Assembly: GCA_025642075.2 (NCBI GenBank)
Contig: JAODUO010000061.1
Location: forward strand, 443,501 to 507,500
Length of the DNA: 64,000 bases
Direction: 5' to 3'
Source of the DNA: Ridgeia piscesae
Taxonomy: Eukaryota > Annelida > Polychaeta > Sabellida > Siboglinidae
Positions 50,379 through 64,000 of this stretch are shown here, piece after piece. Numbering within the stretch: position 1 is the first letter of the stretch; every line of letters starts with the position of its first letter. The position numbers and the translations under genes were made by a program. The notes below the pieces were generated by a model, which made no database searches, was not told the origin of the DNA, and was given only the letters and a program-made list of their open reading frames with translations.

Positions 50379-50801
50379 TCATTTTCTCTTACTATGTTCT
50401 CTATCAACAGTCTCCAATTCCTTTGCTATGTTGCTCATGTTTCTAGTTCTTAAGTCTTTCCAGGTCTCTACTAATGGAGTTCTGCCTTTGCAATCTCGGT
50501 CTATAACACCTCCCTTTCCACTTTCTGAGCATCTGCTCTCTTTGTTTTTGATCTCCCATTCTTTCCACTGACCGGCCCATTTCAACCTACTCCTCACCAA
50601 TTTCTTGTAACAAATGTCCTGCACTCCAATCTCCGCTATTCTCTTATCAGCTCTCTTCACTCCCTCGATATATATAATGAATATACAGAATTTGCTTGGA
50701 TGTCGGAGGTTCCCTCCAATGCCAAATGTATTATAAGCAAGACCGTGACGCATTGTTAGAGTTCGCACCTCATGACACAGCTGCACAACCATCACCCGCA
50801 T
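50379..50801 (-). mobile_element. LINE (non-LTR retrotransposon) 3' remnant
   Basis: The minus-strand open stretch contains VRSRLKWAGQWKEWEIKNKE, then KGRTPLVETWKDLRTRNM. This resembles the R-L-x-W-x-G-H ... G-R-P-x-x-x-W-x-D segment found at the C-terminus of many LINE ORF2 proteins. It is degraded: the usual G-H and G-R-P residues are changed and the rest of the ORF is absent. Identification rests on motif resemblance only. Confidence 0.55.
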
Positions 50802-51082
50802 CCCACCCTACCCCACGCCACCGCACTCCACACCCACCCAGTGCTGAGGCAAACCAATTCCTTTTAGCGCCCTAATAACGCATCTATAAGAAATAGGAAA
50901 ACAATGCATAGCTCCACCTGGTTATCGCAGTTGGGAGCTGCGTAGGTTATGATGCAGACTTACATACATGTTGACTTACCTATTGGGTGGGGGTGGCATT
51001 GTTACAACGGTGACAGCGTCAGAGAAATCACATGACAGAAGTGAAATATGTTTGATGACGTAATCTGATGCTACCGTAACGA

Positions 51083-51268
51083 GAGATAACTACTGTGTTG
51101 TTATCAAACACAAGAGATAACTACTGTGTTGTTATCAAACACAAGAGATAACTACTGTGTTGTTATCAAACACAAGAGATAACTTCTGTGTTGTTATCAA
51201 ACACAAGAGATAACTACTGTGTTGTTATCAAACACAAGAGATAACTTCTGTGTTGTTATCAAACACAA
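51083..51268. repeat. 31-bp tandem repeat with internal inverted repeat
   Basis: Six near-identical copies (starts at 51083, 51114, 51145, 51176, 51207 and 51238) of gagataactactgtgttgtt plus atcaaacacaa. Within each, GATAAC pairs with GTTATC and TGTGTT with AACACA, so each unit can fold. Confidence 0.93.
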
Positions 51269-51659
51269 GCAAAAAGGCAATACTAAGTGGTTACTTAGGC
51301 GATGGCATTTTACACCGGAGGTATTGAAAATATACAGACCTGTATATAGACATGAGTGATTGGTATACTATAAATGTTCTCTTGATTGTCTAGTTTTATA
51401 TTTTTTATTTGGCAAATGGTGGGGTTGAGAATAAACGAAACTTGGTTAGCGCGACGATACTGATGTCGCAAAGTATACTGGATTGCGATTTATCGATCTG
51501 CAACGCGATTGTTGTATAGTAATGATAGTCGAGTATAGATTGTAATGTGGTTGTCACGGGTGACATTTATGGGTGAATAGTGTGTAGAAGTTAGAATACG
51601 GTTTGGTGGTAGAATGTGTAATGAGGACATATTGAATATTTTACTCTGATATGTATACG

Positions 51660-51719
<60 letters not shown>

Positions 51720-51772
51720 GCGTGCGTGCGTGCGTGCGTGTTGTGTGCGCGTGCGCGTGTGTGCGTGTGTGT
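51660..51772. repeat. GT/GCGT microsatellite
   Basis: A (gt)n tract changing into (gcgt)n and gcgcgt steps, potentially Z-DNA-forming. Intergenic. Confidence 0.93.
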
Positions 51773-52230
51773 CATCTTAATGATAAGGTTAGACGTGTGG
51801 GAGGTGACGAGTCTACCGCAGACATTTTTGAATACTTCTACTTACTGTGCGGTGAATCTGTACAACTATATACTAAATGTTGTGCATTTCATTTATAGGC
51901 TCTACTATTATTGTATGTTGTATAATTTTACATACACATACGCATTATTGCTATTATTCATTGACGTTATTCAACTCGATTAGTATAGATGCACTAACCA
52001 TAATGTGAAGCCAGATATGTTTTATGCTCACCAGCTGAAGAGGGTTTGTTTTGAAGTCATCCTATTAGAATGTGACAAACGCAGAGATGCAACAACAATT
52101 GCTTTTTATTCTAGTACACCACTCCACCAAGAATATTATTAGTTATGTGTCTATGTGCGATATGATACATAAAAACAATAATAGTAGATAACCCATATCC
52201 CTCACAACTGAATCAGTAAGATAGTGCAAT

Positions 52231-52235
<5 letters not shown>

Positions 52236-52290
<55 letters not shown>
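52236..52290. repeat. TA microsatellite
   Basis: A (ta)n tract of about 27 repeats in intergenic DNA. Confidence 0.95.
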
Positions 52291-52292
<2 letters not shown>

Positions 52293-52590
52293 GATACATT
52301 TGTATACATGCAATTTAATTATTAATTAGTGCCACATATGCAACCATTACGCGATATCGCAATGTTTTCGTGATCTGTACGAATTCCCACTAAGTCTTTC
52401 CTCCAGGCAACTGGCAGTGTTCACTGCAGCATGATATACAGACAGTGTCAGTCTGCCTCGTTTTAATTTACTTTCTGTACCCAGAGTTAAAACCCCTGAT
52501 GAACTCGAACTTTCTCTGTTGATGCACTCGGTGGAATCAATTCACTGTCAGTGTTAAATCGCTAACAAATATCGGTTAATCTAACTCTCA

Positions 52591-52923
52591 TTATAACAAA
52601 CTGTCTTTGAACTCCATTGGCAAATCTGTTGGCAAGTCTTCTTTTTTTAGCAATTCCTTCCATCTGTTGACGCCTGTTGCACTGCGCATGATCACGAGAA
52701 TGTATAATCTTTGGTTTTGTTCAGCCAGTGTGCTCGGATTTTCCGTGAATACTGGTGCCAAAGAAGTCGGTTTGTTAGTATTCTTAGTACCACTACTACT
52801 ACAACTACTGCTGGTACACCGCATCTTGCAAACAATGGCTGAATACCTCGCAGAATGAAGTGGACCATTCACAACAACCCTACCAAGCAGCAGTACATAT
52901 AAAAAGAAACACATACATAACAC
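52591..52923 (-). other. Unrecognised 110-codon open frame
   Basis: An open minus-strand frame with a hydrophobic start (MLCMCFFLYVLLLGRVVVNG) and a polar end (RWKELLKKEDLPTDLPMEFK). I recognise no family and see no nearby poly(A) signal. It may be a chance ORF or a piece of a decayed element. Confidence 0.2.
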
Positions 52924-53242
52924 AAAACAATCAATGTTAAGCCTTTGTTAACATGGCACTCGTACATGCAATGCCATTATCATAATGCCTATTTATCGAG
53001 GCAAATGATATCGTATATATGAGTACATTAGTATGTTTTGTAATACAGATTCATCACCATTTAGAAGCAACTCGTCGAACAATTATATCTTAGTTTAGCA
53101 TGTTTAACTACATATTTGTTATCAATGTTACACTATTCCGTATTTGTATAAATGTAATGTAATTTGTATAAATGTAATGTATGCATTCAATAACACTGTT
53201 TAACCTGGACATACTAGGGATGACGTCATAACGACGTTTCTG

Positions 53243-53345
53243 CGCGCGCGCGCGCGTGTTTGTATTTTTTTTTCTGTGTGCGTGTGTGTGTGTGCGTGCG
53301 AGCGTGCGTGCGAGCGTGCGTGCGTGCGCGCACGCGCGTGTGTTT
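53243..53345. repeat. GC/GT alternating purine-pyrimidine tract
   Basis: gcgcgcgcgcgcgcgtg followed by gtgtgtgcgtgcg runs, an alternating purine-pyrimidine sequence in intergenic DNA. Confidence 0.9.
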
Positions 53346-53849
53346 TAGTATTTGCACGCGTGCTTATATAACTTCGAATGAAGTATGCATTACAATATTC
53401 CTACCAAACAGAAGCACATATCAAGTTACTCTTACGCAACACAAAACAAACCATTTAACCGTTTTAACCGTAACTACGTTACTTTTTATGTGTGCGCATA
53501 TTAGTATTTATATCTGGTAACAGACCAGTTCCATGTTGGTCACCATTTGGAAGCAAATTATCGAATGGAATTTATCTTAGTTTAGTATGTTTGACTATAT
53601 ATTATTAATGAAGTACACTGTCGTAATTATAGTTATCATATCAACGAAGTGTGGTGTGTTCACAACCGCACGTTAATCCGGGTATACTACGGAGTACGTG
53701 TCCATGATAACTGTATTTATATATGTCGCAAACGTGCGGGCACGCATGCGCAAACATCCACAAATGCATACAGATACCCTAACGTTAACACAAACATGTA
53801 TCTGCGTTGTTATAATGAGAAACCAAATGCTAGATTATAGAAGTGTGAA

Positions 53850-53932
53850 CGCAACGCGACGCGACGCGACGCGACGCGACGCGACGCGACGCGACGCGAC
53901 GCGACGCGACGCGACGCGACGCGACGCGACGT
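53850..53932. repeat. ACGCG pentanucleotide microsatellite
   Basis: About 16 uninterrupted copies of a CpG-rich pentamer (acgcg/gcgac). 5-bp repeats this CpG-dense and pure are unusual beside the AT-rich surroundings. Confidence 0.95.
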
Positions 53933-55664
53933 AACGTCAGCAACGTACAGTCGATAAGAACTGTAAAGTGCTTAAAACACCAATTATTGCGACCGAAACC
54001 CCGCAATACATCCGCTGGTACAGTGATATAGTAGCCTGTATGTGTGGAAAGAAAACGGCTGCCCATCCGGATCATACATACAATGAGTCATGCGAATCCA
54101 GCTTTACAATGTGTTAGATTAGTAGTAGAAAGCAAGATTCGCAGAAAACATTTACACAAATATTCGCAACCCGTGTTATTACTACATACTGGACCCGTTT
54201 CGCAGCCATGCGCATTTATCAACTCAACAAGTGTTGCCAGTTATCTCAGGTGTCTCCATCTCACTGACCGACAGATCACGTGGCTCGGAACGTTGCACAA
54301 AACATCGATCAACGTCCGTCTATATATGCGCTACTGAATGTTAACTAGTGAGATTTGTAATGCGCACACACCCACTCACTCACTCACTCACGCACGCACA
54401 CACACACACACGCCCACGCCTACACACACTTGCACGTACGCCCGCGGTTGCTGGCTCGGTCACAGTCAGATGGAGCGACACTAAATGTAAAGTAATTGAC
54501 ATGACATTCATCCCGTAACCCACTAAGCACCAATATCATTCCGGCACATATCTCAAATGCTTTACTGGTGCCACAAATATAAGCAACAATTATCTTAACA
54601 AGACTCCATGCACGAAAATATTGATCTACGAGATGTCATACTGCCCTAGTGCGTATAACAGCATGTATGTAAACATTGCTATGGAGACAAATCTTAGTGG
54701 ATGCCACATGGAGAGAACATTGTCATAATAATATAGGTATTATAAATGCAACAATTAACGGACCTTGTTGCATGCCAATAGTTCATGTAATGTACTCTAT
54801 AACACTGCGTTTGGTTGATGATGTCACTCTTTTCGAAAGGCATGACAATAAGTAGATATAGATTAAGTTTCGACGTGTTGGATCGTCGCAATAAATAACG
54901 TAGATCTATTTGTTGCGACTTCGTCCTCTTCCGCAGGTATTCAGACGTCACCATTTTTGCATTCCTCTGGTTGCCTTCCCACGTTCTTGTGAATTGATCT
55001 TGATTACTCTATTGTCTCGTAGGATTGGCATGGTCCACTACATCGCCTGTGTCCACGACTGTAAGAACATGGTAGATATGCTTCAGACATGGCGTATAGC
55101 ATTACTTCAACAGTAATCATAATAACAACACAACCAATCACGTTGTTTAAAGAATAACATTATATAAAGCATAAACAATAAAAAACTCATTTGACGAGGT
55201 CTACAATTACAACTACAAATGTGAAGTCATAACGTGAACTCATTAACTTGCATTTATACAGTACATTAAACCAAGGCACTGTCATGTAATTTGTATAAAT
55301 AGCTTCAGACAGGGACGAGGATAGAAAGGATCAAGTGAGAGGACGGTGAAGGCCATAAATGTAAGTTATTAAGAAAGGATTAGGCAAACCAGTTAGCAGT
55401 TACCCGGGGCAGGTGGTTATGTTTGATGTGAGACGGTTGGAAGCCGGCAAGGATAAGGGTGTTAGCGTGTATCTACACAGGCACACCACTGAGCATCTTC
55501 AGATTGATAACATTACACCCACATAGAGTGAACTGTAGCTGTAATTAGCTTAATTATATAATAATTATTTCTAAATGCTGGACAAATACATTATGATTAT
55601 CAGTATAATTTTCATTTAATCACTGGATGTAAATGTGACACGGACTAGTTTTGGTATTTACTTG
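53933..55664. other. Intergenic region, no gene seen
   Basis: Unique sequence with a short CA/CACT-rich tract near 54365-54425. No ORF with recognisable motifs and no RNA gene is seen. Confidence 0.5.
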
Positions 55665-55685
55665 CAGTTCAATTTAAAGATGAAC

Positions 55686-55691
55686 TTTATT
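55686..55691 (-). other. Poly(A) signal of the SEA-domain gene
   Basis: TTTATT on the plus strand reads AATAAA on the minus strand, about 50 nt after the minus-strand stop at 55741-55743. This spacing is short but ordinary for a compact 3'UTR. Confidence 0.6.
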
Positions 55692-55740
55692 TGCTGTTAC
55701 AACACTTTTTAACTAGAGGTCGCTAGACATTTGCTTTGCC

Positions 55741-63743
<8,003 letters not shown>

Positions 63744-64000
63744 CTGTGAAACATATCACACAATGTGGATGTACCGTCGTGGTGGACTAGTCATGCGAGA
63801 CTGATACGTAATTACAAGATTTAACAAGAAGATTTAACAAGATTGCCACCTAGAGATTCAACTCTAGATGGCAGGTGGACTAGGAAGCCATTTGGCTTAT
63901 CGAGAGTCCAACCTATCTATCTAAGTATACCCCGCCCTTCTTAGGTATATGTCGATTTTATTTTTAAATATATTAACACTACTAGCACCTACACAATCAG
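63744..64000. other. Intron of the SEA-domain gene
   Basis: Upstream intron sequence with small internal repeats (gatttaacaag twice; gccacctagag ... ctctagatggc as an inverted pair). No exon is recognised. Confidence 0.5.

Noticed and set aside
53698..53934. Repeat ORFs with RRDAT and RRVAS periods
   Set aside because: Pentanucleotide microsatellite read in frame; no gene context.

Overview
The window is eukaryotic (metazoan) nuclear DNA: GT-AG introns, GC-richer exons in AT-rich introns, SINE- and LINE-like remnants and very abundant mini- and microsatellites. The protein architecture (one spectraplakin with an internal plakin-repeat exon) and the repeat-rich landscape fit an invertebrate, perhaps a mollusc or another lophotrochozoan; an amphioxus-like genome cannot be excluded. 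The species cannot be named from this sequence alone.

The first 50 kb (+ strand) carry the 3' part of a single spectraplakin gene (MACF1/DST/shot/vab-10 family, an actin-microtubule cytolinker). I could chain 38 exons, about 9.0 kb of coding sequence or roughly 2,990 codons. From exon 2 to the stop, every junction is phase-compatible. In order they are: the tail of the plakin domain (exon 1), one 2.3 kb exon of plakin/plectin repeats (exon 2, 1086-3420), about 16-17 spectrin repeats (exons 3-32, 5241-40829), two canonical EF-hands (exons 33-34), the GAS2/GAR microtubule-binding domain (exons 35-37) and a Ser/Thr/Pro/Lys/Arg-rich tail with a stop at 48895-48897 (exon 38). The actin-binding CH domains lie upstream of the window. 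A poly(A) signal is at 50047-50052.

From 50.1 to 55.7 kb lies intergenic DNA with a LINE remnant and microsatellites. From 55.7 to 63.7 kb the minus strand carries the 3' end of a single-pass membrane protein gene. Eight phase-compatible exons encode two SEA domains, both keeping the G-S-V-[VI]-V autoproteolysis core, then an acidic 21-nt microexon, a transmembrane helix, a basic juxtamembrane segment and a short cytoplasmic tail. The two genes are convergent.

Seven minisatellite arrays (periods 24, 58, 34, 62, 37, 20 and 30 bp) take up about 14 kb, a fifth of the window. The most striking observation is that three of them, all in spectraplakin introns, are multiplied exon-intron junctions. 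The 58-bp array repeats the end of exon 8 plus its 5' splice site (28 donors). The 62-bp array repeats a branch-point-like motif, the 3' splice site and the first 15 nt of exon 24 (about 40 decoy acceptors). The 37-bp array repeats the end of exon 35 plus its donor (about 67 copies). In each case, using a decoy copy brings an in-frame stop within one unit. A milder fourth case multiplies the last codons, the stop codon and a hairpin into the 3'UTR.
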